Shown here piece by piece: positions 9,537-18,095 of a DNA stretch of 64,000 nt. The stretch comes from Marinilactibacillus sp042660675. Lineage in GTDB: Bacteria > Bacillota > Bacilli > Lactobacillales > Carnobacteriaceae_A. The stretch is from contig NZ_JBHSUL010000031.1 of NCBI RefSeq assembly GCF_042660675.1, forward strand, positions 234,438 to 298,437, given 5' to 3'. The position numbers were made by a program, and so were the translations under genes. The notes below the pieces were generated by a model. That model was not told the DNA's origin. It saw only the letters and a list, made by a program, of their open reading frames with translations, and ran no database searches. Position 1 is the first letter of the stretch, and every line of letters begins with the position of its first letter.

Positions 9537-9549
9537 CTTCTCTATAAAA

Positions 9550-10362
9550 TTATTTACGAACATCTTCCATTTGCATCAATTGTTTCATATCTTCTTCAGA
9601 TATTTCAAAATCGACTTCTTTGTTTTGAATAATACGTTCTTCGTGAGTCGATTTAGGAAGAGGTAACGTATCTCTTTCTAAACAATATCTAATTAATAAC
9701 TGAGCAGGAGTAACTTCATATTTATCAGCTAATGTTTTAATATCATCATTGTTTAAAAGTTCTCCGGTAGCTAGTGGAGAATAAGCTTCAACTACGATAT
9801 TGTGCTCTTTACAGAAAGCTAATAAATCTTCTTGGTCACGTCCAACGTAAAATGGAATCTGATTTGCCATTGGTACAATATCACAGTTATCTAAAAGAGC
9901 TTGGATATCTTTAATCTCAAAGTTAGAAACACCAATCGCTTTGATTTTACCTTCGTTATACAACTGTTCCATTGCTTTCCAAGACTGAATATTCCCTTCA
10001 GTACAATCTTTACCCATATCATCCCAAGGCCATGGAGCGTGGATCAAGTACAAATCTAGGTAATCTACATCAAGATTCGTGATTGTTTCATCAAAGGCTT
10101 TCAATGTTTCTTCGAAACCTTTGATTTGAGCAGGGAGTTTACTTGTAATAAAAACGTCTTCTCTAGAAATATCAAATGCTTTAATCGCTTTCCCAACATT
10201 TTCTTCATTTTGGTAGGCTAACGCTGTATCAATATGCGTATAACCATTTTTTAAAGCCATTGTTACTGAATCAAAGGCTTCATCATTGGGAATTTGCCAA
10301 GTACCAAATCCGATTTTTGGTATTTCAACATCATTATGGAACTTAAAGTTTGCATTATTCAT
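9550..10362 (-). CDS. aldo/keto reductase (2,5-diketogluconate reductase-like)
   Basis: A 270-aa cytoplasmic NADPH-dependent reductase of the AKR superfamily with the full catalytic tetrad D45, Y50, K75 and H108, plus the C-terminal cofactor motif with PLPKS. These enzymes reduce sugar or small aldehydes and ketones; the natural substrate is unknown. ATG start with GGAGG upstream. It is a single-gene unit between two terminators. A 20-bp palindrome at 10421-10440 lies upstream and may be its operator. Confidence 0.9.
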   Translation of the reverse strand: MNNANFKFHNDVEIPKIGFGTWQIPNDEAFDSVTMALKNGYTHIDTALAYQNEENVGKAIKAFDISREDVFITSKLPAQIKGFEETLKAFDETITNLDVDYLDLYLIHAPWPWDDMGKDCTEGNIQSWKAMEQLYNEGKIKAIGVSNFEIKDIQALLDNCDIVPMANQIPFYVGRDQEDLLAFCKEHNIVVEAYSPLATGELLNNDDIKTLADKYEVTPAQLLIRYCLERDTLPLPKSTHEERIIQNKEVDFEISEEDMKQLMQMEDVRK

Positions 10363-10420
10363 AAATTAAACAATCCTCCATTACAATTTTTGACTACGTT
10401 TTCTATTTTACAGTAAAATC

Positions 10421-10440
10421 AAATGTAAGTCTTTACATTT
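10421..10440. promoter_or_regulatory. 20-bp palindromic operator candidate
   Basis: Perfect inverted repeat AAATGTAA-GTCT-TTACATTT. It lies about 60-80 bp upstream of the aldo/keto reductase start and just after a plus-strand -10 box, so a bound regulator could affect both directions. The regulator is unknown. Confidence 0.5.
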
Positions 10441-10521
10441 AACTCAATTTAGAAAATATTTACTAAAAAGTAGAAGTAGATGATTTGGGTGATATATTTG
10501 TATTTGTCATCGGTGCATAGG

Positions 10522-10551
10522 GGAGTTCAATAGAGTTGAACCTCTTTTTAA
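10522..10551 (+). terminator. orphan terminator-like hairpin
   Basis: GGAGTTCAA-TAGAG-TTGAACCTC followed by TTTTT. No plus-strand gene precedes it; it would end a short transcript starting near 10426. The stem has one mismatch. Confidence 0.4.
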
Positions 10552-10837
10552 GAAGATAGTTCGACAATAGAACTGTACTGGTTAATGCTTTCAGTAAATA
10601 TGTATTCAAGGGCTATGTAGAAAGTTCTTTAAACTGAACAAGCAACTCAAATATCTTATGGTTATAAGTACTTTACTATATATTTTATTTGTATGAAATG
10701 TATTACTGAATATCTATCTAAATACAAAACGTATCTTTTTCTGGAGTTTTGAAAGAACGATAGTAGTAATGATTCTCCAGCCATTGATTGCAGGTTTTTT
10801 GATAAAGCATAATAAAAACTAAGAAAGAATAAATAAT

Positions 10838-10877
10838 AAAATCCGCAAGTATCCTTTACAGATACTTGCGGATTTTT
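10838..10877. terminator. intrinsic terminator after SDR gene
   Basis: Perfect 14-bp stem AATCCGCAAGTATC / GATACTTGCGGATT with T-rich sequence on both sides; it mainly serves the minus-strand SDR gene. Confidence 0.88.
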
Positions 10878-10906
10878 TCATTGCTTAGTAAGTTTAATAT
10901 TAGAGA

Positions 10907-11797
10907 TTAAGCTAATGGAGTACCACCAGTAATACCAAATATCTGACCAGTAACATAATTTGCTCTTTCAGAAGCTAGATATACGTACATATCAGCTAAT
11001 TCAGCAGGTTGTCCCGCTCTTTTAAGTGGAACTTGTTTACCAAATTCTGGGATAGCATCTTGTGGTTGACCACCTGAAACTTGTAATGCAGTCCATACAG
11101 GCCCTGGAGCAATCGAATTTACACGAATACCTTTAGGTGCGAGTTGTTTTCCTAAACCAATTGTGAATCCTCTAATTGCATACTTAGTAGAAGCATAGTC
11201 TAATAAGTTTTCAGATGGATCGTATCCTTGAACTGAAGTTGTTGTAATAATGGAAGCTCCTTCAGATAAGTGAGGGATAGCTGCTTGGATTGACCAGAAC
11301 ATCGAGTAGATATTTGTTTCAAAAGTACTGGTTAATTGTTCTGTGGTAATATCTTCAATATTTGAAACAGCTTGTTGTTTACCAGCAACTAAAGCTAGCA
11401 CATCAAGTCCACCTAATTCGGAAACAGCTTTTTCTACCATTCCTTTAGAAAACTCTTCGCTTCTTAAATCTCCTGGAATTAATACGGCCTTTTTACCTTC
11501 TGCTTCAATTAATTGCTTTACATCATCTGCATCTGATTGTTCTTCTGGAAGATAGTTGATCGCGACATCTGCACCTTCACGAGCGTAGGCAATTGCAGCA
11601 GCACGTCCAATACCAGAGTCTCCACCAGTAACTAATATACGTTTACCTTTAAGTTGTCCATTTCCTACATATGAAGTTTCTCCACAATCAGGAACTGGAT
11701 CCATATCTTTTTGAAGACCTGGAGGTGTTTGAGGTTGTTTCGGAAACTCACCATTGAAATATTGATCTAACGGATTGACATTTTGTTCATTACTCAT
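10907..11797 (-). CDS. SDR-family oxidoreductase (general-stress type)
   Basis: A 296-aa short-chain dehydrogenase with an N-terminal extension of about 45 residues rich in Pro and Gln (KQPQTPPG), as in the YhdF/YhxC stress-related group of Bacilli. The cofactor motif is TGGDSGIG and the catalytic Y-x-x-x-K is in YASTK. It should act in the cytoplasm with NAD(P)H; the substrate is unknown. ATG start with GGGAGAG upstream. It is transcribed alone and ends at a strong terminator. Confidence 0.9.
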   Translation of the reverse strand: MSNEQNVNPLDQYFNGEFPKQPQTPPGLQKDMDPVPDCGETSYVGNGQLKGKRILVTGGDSGIGRAAAIAYAREGADVAINYLPEEQSDADDVKQLIEAEGKKAVLIPGDLRSEEFSKGMVEKAVSELGGLDVLALVAGKQQAVSNIEDITTEQLTSTFETNIYSMFWSIQAAIPHLSEGASIITTTSVQGYDPSENLLDYASTKYAIRGFTIGLGKQLAPKGIRVNSIAPGPVWTALQVSGGQPQDAIPEFGKQVPLKRAGQPAELADMYVYLASERANYVTGQIFGITGGTPLA

Positions 11798-11980
11798 TTA
11801 AAAATCTCTCCCTTAAATTGTAAGATGCTTTTATCATAAACCTAGATTAAACTATCACCAAATAAAAAGGCTCAAGGACTAATATCTATATAATATCGTT
11901 TGAATTAGGAGTGTTTAATAGTATTCCAACATATGGGTTTTGTTGAAATAGAATTTATTTTACTGATGAACATCAAACGA

Positions 11981-12021
11981 TTAACCTAAAAAATCAATGA
12001 AAGCGATTTTTTTAGGGTTAA
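11981..12021. repeat. inverted repeat
   Basis: TTAACCTAAAAAATC pairs with GATTTTTTTAGGGTTAA around a short loop, with one bulge. No coding gene lies immediately before it. It may be a terminator-like or regulatory hairpin. Confidence 0.5.
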
Positions 12022-12097
12022 GAGAATCTATTTGCTCATGTGAATAAATGAGCGTAAATCGATGCTGGTCTATGATTTTATTCATGTTATAGTATTT

Positions 12098-12124
12098 TTT
12101 TAACAATAACATATATTGTTAAAA
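12098..12124. promoter_or_regulatory. perfect 11-bp inverted repeat, operator candidate
   Basis: TTTTAACAATA, a 5-nt spacer and TATTGTTAAAA form a perfect dyad about 130-160 nt upstream of the WxL operon promoter candidate. The even AT composition suits a protein-binding site more than a terminator. Confidence 0.45.
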
Positions 12125-12340
12125 TTAAATAAAAATCTATTTTTTATAACTAAAATACTAATTAATGGGTTTAGGTGTTGTTAATTTTATAAATATGTCA
12201 TAAAGTGTTCATAAGAGATATTGTTTGAATAGTTAAATTAATGATAGTATGATGGCTATAATAAATAGATTAGATTAACGAGCAATTTTATATATATCGT
12301 TGATCTCATTTAATTAAACTAAATCAATCTGAGAGTTGGG

Positions 12341-14260
12341 GTGGTTAGGATAGTTAAATTTAAAAAAATCATTATTATTATAAATTTCTTAGTTATTCTG
12401 ACACTTCTATTACACTTTATCTCACCGGTTATTGCGGAGACACTAAATGGAGTTGATTCTGAAACAGAAATAATGGAAGAAGAGTTTTCAGATATAGAAG
12501 AAGATGTTGTTGAAGAGGAAGAGCTTAATCTAGAAACTTCTATAGAACTGGAAAATGATGCTCAAGATCCGGAAGACATTGAAGAAGCCAAAGAATCCGA
12601 CATAGATGACTTAGATTTAGATGAAGAACAAGAGCCAGAACCAGAACAAGAAGTAGAACAAGAAGTAGAACAAGAAGTAGAAGATCCGGAAGTAGAGTTG
12701 GAATTAGAAGAAGATGAAAATCTAATTGAAGAAGATACTGATAATGATGACTTAACGGATGAAGAACAAGATGACTTTGAACGAGAAGAACTTTCTGAGT
12801 TAGATAGTGAAGAATTCGAATCTGAAGACGAAGCTTTACTCGAAGAAGACTTTGAATCTGAAGACCAAAGACTTTCTAGCAGACAAGCTGTGATGCAGCA
12901 ACAAGAGAATGCCAATATATTTTTAACCCAAACCTTAACTGCTGTTTATCTGCCAAACGCCACTAATCCAACTCAGATTCGATTGACGTATGTAGGGAGC
13001 GGGATACTGAATGTATTAACCCCTTCTCAAAGAGTGGTCTTTCAGATTCCAGCTGAATTCAGGGGAAGAATTTCAAATTTGAATGCAAATCTTTCTATTC
13101 CAGGATTACTTGGTCCCACTGTAACGCCACTTAATGTTGTTTACGATCAAAATATTAATTCAATTCACGTGCCTGTAACTGCTTCTGCGCTGGATATTGG
13201 TTTATTGGCAGCCAGAACATATACCGTGACATTTAACATATCCAGTAGGCCTTTTATAACAGGTAATCAATATACGTTCAGGGCTGCTGGGACTACTGGA
13301 CTGACTGATTTATCTTTAAACACTGGACCTATGCCAACTGCCAGTTTACAAGCGCCAATACCGCCAGTCATCCCGCCATTAACCTTTACGACACCAGTCT
13401 ATTCTACAGATACGATTGTGCGAGGAAATGTATCCATAGGCAACTCTGCCCGTTTAACGGTTGGTGGTCAAACATTTAATTCAGCTGTCTCCACGGATGG
13501 AACATTTGCTATTAATATTGGAACACGGGTGCCAGGAACGGTTATTACAGGAGTTCAAGTTAGTAGACAAAATGGTGTTGATTTATTAAGTACACCTACT
13601 ACGGTGACCGTCCGGCAAAGACCAAGTCCACCGGTACTAAGTCCGGTATATAGCCAAGATACTATCGTTCGTGGTACAGCGCCGGCTAACACTACTGTTA
13701 GAATATTGATCGGGTCAACGGAATACACGGGAACTGTTGCGGCAAACGGAACTTTTGCAGTAAATATTCAAAGTCCAAGACCAGCAGGAACTTCTATAAG
13801 TGCCACTACGGTCACGAGTGAACAGTTGATTAGTTTGCCGAGCGGGACTATTGTACTAGAAGCCGCATTGACACTGGTGTCTGTACCTGGATCAATGTCA
13901 TTTGGAACGCATAGCTTGGAACAAGTAGGCGAGTTAATACCAAGGCAAGAAACTGAATGGGGTATCCAAGTACAAGACACAAGAGCAACTGGTAGCCCAT
14001 GGTCTTTAAACGCTAGAGTAACTGCACCACTCCAATCAGCTAGTAACACACTCCCTGATGCGCTAGTTTTTTCAGATAGTTCTGGTATTAGGCCATTGAC
14101 CACAAATTCAATTCAGGTTTTCTCAAGTACAACTACGAGTCGAGATCCTGTAACTGTCAGTTTCGCACCGGATCAAGGACCTCTCATTCAAATTCCACCG
14201 GAGGCAAGTGCCGAGACATACAGTACTACAATTATTTGGGAACTTTCAGATACACCTTAA
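12341..14260 (+). CDS. large WxL-domain surface protein with hyperacidic region
   Basis: A 639-aa exported protein. Residues 1-32 form a signal peptide (ending VIA). Residues 33 to about 180 are low-complexity with about half Asp/Glu, including a three-fold QEVE repeat. A folded region follows, then two tandem Ig-like repeats (about 365-520), each with PVYSxDTIVRG and GTFAxNI. The C-terminal WxL domain has both motifs, SPWSL and IIWEL. WxL domains attach to peptidoglycan without covalent links. GTG start; the ribosome binding site is weak (GAGAG). It is first in the WxL operon, 48 nt before the small WxL gene. The acidic part may bind cations or act as a spacer. Confidence 0.85.
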   Translation: MVRIVKFKKIIIIINFLVILTLLLHFISPVIAETLNGVDSETEIMEEEFSDIEEDVVEEEELNLETSIELENDAQDPEDIEEAKESDIDDLDLDEEQEPEPEQEVEQEVEQEVEDPEVELELEEDENLIEEDTDNDDLTDEEQDDFEREELSELDSEEFESEDEALLEEDFESEDQRLSSRQAVMQQQENANIFLTQTLTAVYLPNATNPTQIRLTYVGSGILNVLTPSQRVVFQIPAEFRGRISNLNANLSIPGLLGPTVTPLNVVYDQNINSIHVPVTASALDIGLLAARTYTVTFNISSRPFITGNQYTFRAAGTTGLTDLSLNTGPMPTASLQAPIPPVIPPLTFTTPVYSTDTIVRGNVSIGNSARLTVGGQTFNSAVSTDGTFAINIGTRVPGTVITGVQVSRQNGVDLLSTPTTVTVRQRPSPPVLSPVYSQDTIVRGTAPANTTVRILIGSTEYTGTVAANGTFAVNIQSPRPAGTSISATTVTSEQLISLPSGTIVLEAALTLVSVPGSMSFGTHSLEQVGELIPRQETEWGIQVQDTRATGSPWSLNARVTAPLQSASNTLPDALVFSDSSGIRPLTTNSIQVFSSTTTSRDPVTVSFAPDQGPLIQIPPEASAETYSTTIIWELSDTP

Positions 14261-14308
14261 TTTAGTATTAACCTATAAAAAAACTACATTCCCTAAGGAG
14301 GAAATAGA

Positions 14309-14902
14309 ATGAATTTAAAGAAAAAGATTATTGGCGGTTTAGGATTAGGCTTATTATTAGGAGCAGTGACTCCACTTACGGCAAGTGCGGTGGTAGTTGA
14401 TACAGGTGAAACAGATGTAACAGTTACTTTTACTGGAGGAGAGCTAGAATTAGTTACAGTACCAGACTTAATTGATTTTGGAACCAACGTTTTGACTGCT
14501 GATGAAGAAACATTCACAGGTACAATCGTATCAGATGATGACGGGTTTTTAGAAGTCGCAGATGCTCGAGGAACTGGGGAAGGCTGGCATATTGTTGCTT
14601 CGATGACAGGATTTACTGAAGGCGGAGACCCATCATTACCTGGAAGCACAATCACATTTGCCGCTCCAGCTGCAACAACTACGAGTACGATTGCTGATAC
14701 TGAACCTACTCTTAGCGAAATTGTTATCAGCGAGGATGCAACTGGTGTACCAATTAATGCAGAAGAAGGTGAAGGGTCTGGTAGATGGTTATTTGACTGG
14801 ACAACTGCTGGCGATATTGAGCTATTCGTACCTGCCGGGGCTGGTACGGAAGGAACACATACAGCGACTATTACTTGGTCATTGGATGATACTCCTTTAT
14901 GA
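14309..14902 (+). CDS. small WxL-domain cell-surface protein
   Basis: A 197-aa secreted protein with a signal peptide (cleavage near TASA) and a WxL domain covering nearly all of the mature part: the first motif reads GWHI (a variant) and the second TWSL close to the C-terminus. The function is non-covalent attachment to the cell wall, often in complex with the other proteins of the same operon. The start has a strong AAGGAGG. Its stop overlaps the start of the next gene (ATGA), so expression is coupled. The mature part is acidic, like its larger neighbour. Confidence 0.9.
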   Translation: MNLKKKIIGGLGLGLLLGAVTPLTASAVVVDTGETDVTVTFTGGELELVTVPDLIDFGTNVLTADEETFTGTIVSDDDGFLEVADARGTGEGWHIVASMTGFTEGGDPSLPGSTITFAAPAATTTSTIADTEPTLSEIVISEDATGVPINAEEGEGSGRWLFDWTTAGDIELFVPAGAGTEGTHTATITWSLDDTPL

Positions 14903-15969
14903 TTCGTTCCAAACGTAATAAACTGATTGGTTGGCTGCTTCTTTTAGGGATTGTGCTATTGGCAGGAAATCCTGAAGCAGCCTCTGCTTCAGAAATTTCA
15001 GAAACTGTGAAATTTTCTGTGAGAGCTGTTATCCCGGAAAATCAGCGTGACTTAGATCAGACCTATTTTGATTTGAGTATAGAGCCCGATCAGGAGCAAG
15101 TTATTGAAACAGAGATCATGAACAATAGTAATGAAGACATTACAGTAATGGTTAATTTAAATAATGCAGCAACAAATCGTAATGGCGTCATTGTTTACGA
15201 TGTTGTGGATGCCATTGTCTATTCAGATCACCCCCTTAATACAATTGCTGAATTAGATACATCGGAAATCCAGTTAGAGGCAGGGGAAACAAAATCTGTT
15301 TTTGTTGATATTACTGCTCCTAGCGAACCTTTCGATGGTATCATTCTAGGGGGACTGAGATTTCAAGAAAAACGAGAAGATATTCAAGAAGTAGAATCTG
15401 ATGTTTCAATAAGAAATGATTATGCTTATGTAATAGGCGTTCAACTTTCTCAAAACGAAAATGAACTGGAGCCAAATCTAGAATTAGTGGATGTCGAGCC
15501 AGGCTTATCTAACTCAAGAACTGCTGTTATTGCTCAGATCCAAAACATGGAACCTATGATTATGAGAAATATGAATATCAGCGCATCTATTTATGAAAAC
15601 GAAACGTTGATTCGAAATGCTGAGTTGGAGGATGCTCGCATCGCTCCAGATTCAGTGTTAGATTTTGTCATCGACTGGGAAAACTTTAGAATTGAAGCGG
15701 GGGACTATTCGGTTACGTTGACAGCCTCAAATGAGTTAGGTGAATGGACATTCGATGAAAGTTTCACGATAACTGAAGAAGAGGAAGAAGAAGTGAACGA
15801 GCAGGCTGTAGTTGCTGTAGAGAATAATTCAAACCAAAATCCTACAAATCAAAATCCTTCAAATATGCTATTTCTTTATATCATTATTGTTGTATTGTTT
15901 GTTGTAATGAGTATCATGTTAACTTATATCGTGAAAACAAAAATTAAATTAAAACGTGAACCACATTAA
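14899..15969 (+). CDS. WxL-interacting protein (DUF916/DUF3324)
   Basis: A 356-aa membrane-anchored surface protein: signal peptide to about residue 30 (ASAS), DUF916-type peptidoglycan-binding part (with FDGIILGGL), DUF3324-type part, then one transmembrane helix near 325-345 and a short basic tail. Known WxLIP proteins bind peptidoglycan and partner WxL proteins. It overlaps the small WxL gene by 4 nt and ends the operon at a strong terminator. The trio is a minimal WxL locus: no LPxTG protein or sortase is present. Confidence 0.9.
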   Translation: MIRSKRNKLIGWLLLLGIVLLAGNPEAASASEISETVKFSVRAVIPENQRDLDQTYFDLSIEPDQEQVIETEIMNNSNEDITVMVNLNNAATNRNGVIVYDVVDAIVYSDHPLNTIAELDTSEIQLEAGETKSVFVDITAPSEPFDGIILGGLRFQEKREDIQEVESDVSIRNDYAYVIGVQLSQNENELEPNLELVDVEPGLSNSRTAVIAQIQNMEPMIMRNMNISASIYENETLIRNAELEDARIAPDSVLDFVIDWENFRIEAGDYSVTLTASNELGEWTFDESFTITEEEEEEVNEQAVVAVENNSNQNPTNQNPSNMLFLYIIIVVLFVVMSIMLTYIVKTKIKLKREPH

Positions 15970-16018
15970 AAAGAAGCGTAGCACAGCCCTAGCTAGATGC
16001 TGTACTACGCTTCTTTTT
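15968..16018. terminator. bidirectional intrinsic terminator
   Basis: Long stem AAAAGAAGCGTAG-CACAGC / GCTGT-CTACGCTTCTTTT with A- and T-runs outside. It serves the WxL operon (plus) and the DUF4153 gene (minus). Confidence 0.88.
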
Positions 16019-17823
16019 TAGTCCTTTAAATCGATCAATAGATATAGACTTCCTGAATAAGATTCTTTATCGAGGATTTCTATATTTTCTATAATTACAG
16101 TCGTAATGGCTTGATCATTTTCTTCGGTGAACGTTAAATCCGTTAACGGTAAATCTTGAATGGTATCGTAAAATTTATAATTTTCTTCTAACATGAAGGA
16201 AAGGTTATGACTTATGATGTTTTCATCTCGATTAGTAGTAAGGTCTATTTGGAAGTTGTCTTCCTCTACTGTGACAAGTAAGTTATAACTGATATCTTCG
16301 ATCTGTAGGGGAGTTGTTTGGATAATAGGTTGTACATACTGATCATACGAAAAAGGGATAATAACTAATTGGTTGCTGCTAGAAATGTCTAATGGAGTCG
16401 AGCGATTAGTATTTAATTGTAAACTCGTATATGGAGGATTTAGTGCCCCGTCAACCGTAGACGGTTCATCATATTGAGACTGAAAGCGATCAAAGCCAAA
16501 GACAGTTTCAAATTGATCTCCATAATATGCAAAGTCTTCAGGCAACCAGCTGATACGATCTAAAGCATCATAATCCTCAATATAACGTAAACCTTCTATA
16601 ATCTTTTTTTGATCCTCGGTGCTAATATTTTTATTACTGATGACGCGATCATTTTCCAACATATTATTTTTTTCCAATACAGACTCTACTGATCTTATTT
16701 GACTGTTTAAACCTACTGTCACAGCATCTATGGGAGGTATGGACGATAGTGTAGTGAGCACAATAAAAAGAACAGGCACCAGATATTTTTTACGAATAGA
16801 AAAACTATATAGTAAACTAGAGATGATTGAAAAAACTCCAAAGAGAATGACATAATAACGACCGGGTGTTAATCCAACTTCTTGCGTTTTAATTATAGAG
16901 GCCAATGTCTGAAAAGAAGCTATAACGAGGAATACTTTTGGAAAAATAGATTTAAAATATTTTGTACTTAAAGTATCGAATGTATGAGAAATAAACAAGG
17001 TTAAAAAGCCTATGACAGCATAGCTGATGAGTAATGGCTCAAGTAAATTGTCTATCCAGAATTCTCCTGCTAAGTTAGGGACGATATATAACATTAGAAT
17101 AAGAGTATAAACTGTCAGTAAAGGAATGATTATATAAGAGACTAAAAATCTCAGTAATTTAGGAACGGTTAGTGGTCCGTCAGGTTGATCTGACACATTA
17201 CCTTCTGATAAGTTATAGTCGGGTACATATGACAAGAAACATATTGGAGCAAATAAGCAGAAAATTATTGTCGCTAGATCTGCAAATATAACATAATCAA
17301 GCTCAGCTATCAAAAAGGTATACGTTCCAAATATAATAAAGAATCCAATGACAAGTATAACAGAGTATAGAAGACTTGAGAAAAACGATTTAAAGGCAAC
17401 AGTGAATGCTAAATCAAAAGATAGAGAGGATTTCTTGATTGTAGGTATCCATATAAAAGCCACGATAGATGCTGCCAGTAGTGCGTCGAACCGCATCATT
17501 ATAAACCAACTGAAATCAGGATAATGTCTTAGAAAAAAATAATAGTAAGCTAATGTAAACAAAATGGCGATTAGGTGTAGGATGATGCGAGCAAATTGCT
17601 TACCTAGATAAAGTTTTTCATACAAAGTTTGACTAACCGCAGTAAGAACGCCTCCGATAGTGAATGCCCAAATTGGACCTTGATGGAAGCTGTAATAATT
17701 TAATCGATTCCCTCTAATGACATATAACGATAAAAATAAAAAAAATAAGATTGAAACAGGGTAACGAAAAAATGTATTGCTGAAAGCATTTAATCGATAG
17801 AAACTTTTATCTTTAATTTTCAT
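16018..17823 (-). CDS. DUF4153 membrane protein
   Basis: A 601-aa protein with about ten to twelve membrane segments in the first 380 residues and a hydrophilic C-terminal domain of about 200 residues, the layout of DUF4153 proteins. Its function is unknown in this family. I chose ATG 17823 because AAAGGAG lies 8 nt before it; an upstream start at 17901 has no such signal. It is a single-gene unit ending at the terminator shared with the WxL operon. Confidence 0.8.
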   Translation of the reverse strand: MKIKDKSFYRLNAFSNTFFRYPVSILFFLFLSLYVIRGNRLNYYSFHQGPIWAFTIGGVLTAVSQTLYEKLYLGKQFARIILHLIAILFTLAYYYFFLRHYPDFSWFIMMRFDALLAASIVAFIWIPTIKKSSLSFDLAFTVAFKSFFSSLLYSVILVIGFFIIFGTYTFLIAELDYVIFADLATIIFCLFAPICFLSYVPDYNLSEGNVSDQPDGPLTVPKLLRFLVSYIIIPLLTVYTLILMLYIVPNLAGEFWIDNLLEPLLISYAVIGFLTLFISHTFDTLSTKYFKSIFPKVFLVIASFQTLASIIKTQEVGLTPGRYYVILFGVFSIISSLLYSFSIRKKYLVPVLFIVLTTLSSIPPIDAVTVGLNSQIRSVESVLEKNNMLENDRVISNKNISTEDQKKIIEGLRYIEDYDALDRISWLPEDFAYYGDQFETVFGFDRFQSQYDEPSTVDGALNPPYTSLQLNTNRSTPLDISSSNQLVIIPFSYDQYVQPIIQTTPLQIEDISYNLLVTVEEDNFQIDLTTNRDENIISHNLSFMLEENYKFYDTIQDLPLTDLTFTEENDQAITTVIIENIEILDKESYSGSLYLLIDLKD

Positions 17824-17965
17824 TGAATAAACTCCTTTCTGAAGTCGAAAAACACAAGCTAGGATTATTGATAGCATAATGTATACTTCGGTCATTGACA
17901 ATCATTTTCATCAGTTTAGACTTAAATTTATAAGTAAAATTTTAGTAAATAAGTAAAATATTTTT

Positions 17966-17979
17966 CTAAAGCGCTTGCA
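17966..17979. promoter_or_regulatory. cre-like site for CcpA
   Basis: CTAAAGCGCTTGCA matches the catabolite-responsive consensus TGWAARCGYTWNCW in all but the first two positions. It overlaps the -35 box of the lacZ promoter, which fits repression by CcpA when preferred sugars are present. Confidence 0.6.
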
Positions 17980-18003
17980 AATTTTATTTGGATGTTATAA
18001 AGT
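17975..18003 (+). promoter_or_regulatory. lacZ operon promoter candidate
   Basis: TTGCAA (17975-17980), 17-nt spacer, TAAAGT (17998-18003). The leader to lacZ is about 85 nt. Moderate match to the sigma-A consensus. Confidence 0.5.
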
Positions 18004-18015
18004 GGTCTTAAGAAG

Positions 18016-18036
18016 TTGTGCAAAATCTTTATACAA
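18016..18036. promoter_or_regulatory. dyad operator candidate in lacZ leader
   Basis: TTGTGCAAA-ATC-TTTATACAA is an inverted repeat with 7 of 9 positions paired, just after the predicted transcription start. A regulator bound here would block the promoter. No matching regulator gene is adjacent. Confidence 0.45.
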
Positions 18037-18095
18037 CAACAATATAGCCTTTTTTTAATATAGAGTAAATTTAGTAAAGAATTGAGGATTGATGA

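Larger units (their letters stand above)
10363..10906. other. 544-nt intergenic region with candidate short plus-strand transcript
   Basis: No convincing gene. It contains a plus-strand promoter candidate (TTGACT 10390-10395, 18-nt spacer, TAAAAT 10414-10419), a perfect palindrome (10421-10440), a hairpin with T-run (10522-10551) and the terminator of the SDR gene (10838-10877). The promoter and hairpin would bound an RNA of about 125 nt. The stretch 10552-10837 shows nothing I can interpret. Confidence 0.45.
11798..12340. other. 543-nt regulatory gap before WxL operon
   Basis: Divergent upstream region of the SDR gene (minus) and the WxL operon (plus). It contains two notable inverted repeats (11981-12021 and 12098-12124) and a TATAAT box (12257-12262) without a good -35. 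No gene is seen. Confidence 0.5.

Noticed and set aside
12640..12690. Short tandem repeats that might suggest a CRISPR-like array
   Set aside because: They are three 12-bp codon repeats (QEVE) inside a reading frame, without spacers.
12562..12915. Minus-strand serine-rich frame of 117 codons
   Set aside because: It is the complement of the Glu/Asp codon repeats of the WxL gene (GAA and GAT read as TTC and ATC/TCA) and has no ribosome binding site.
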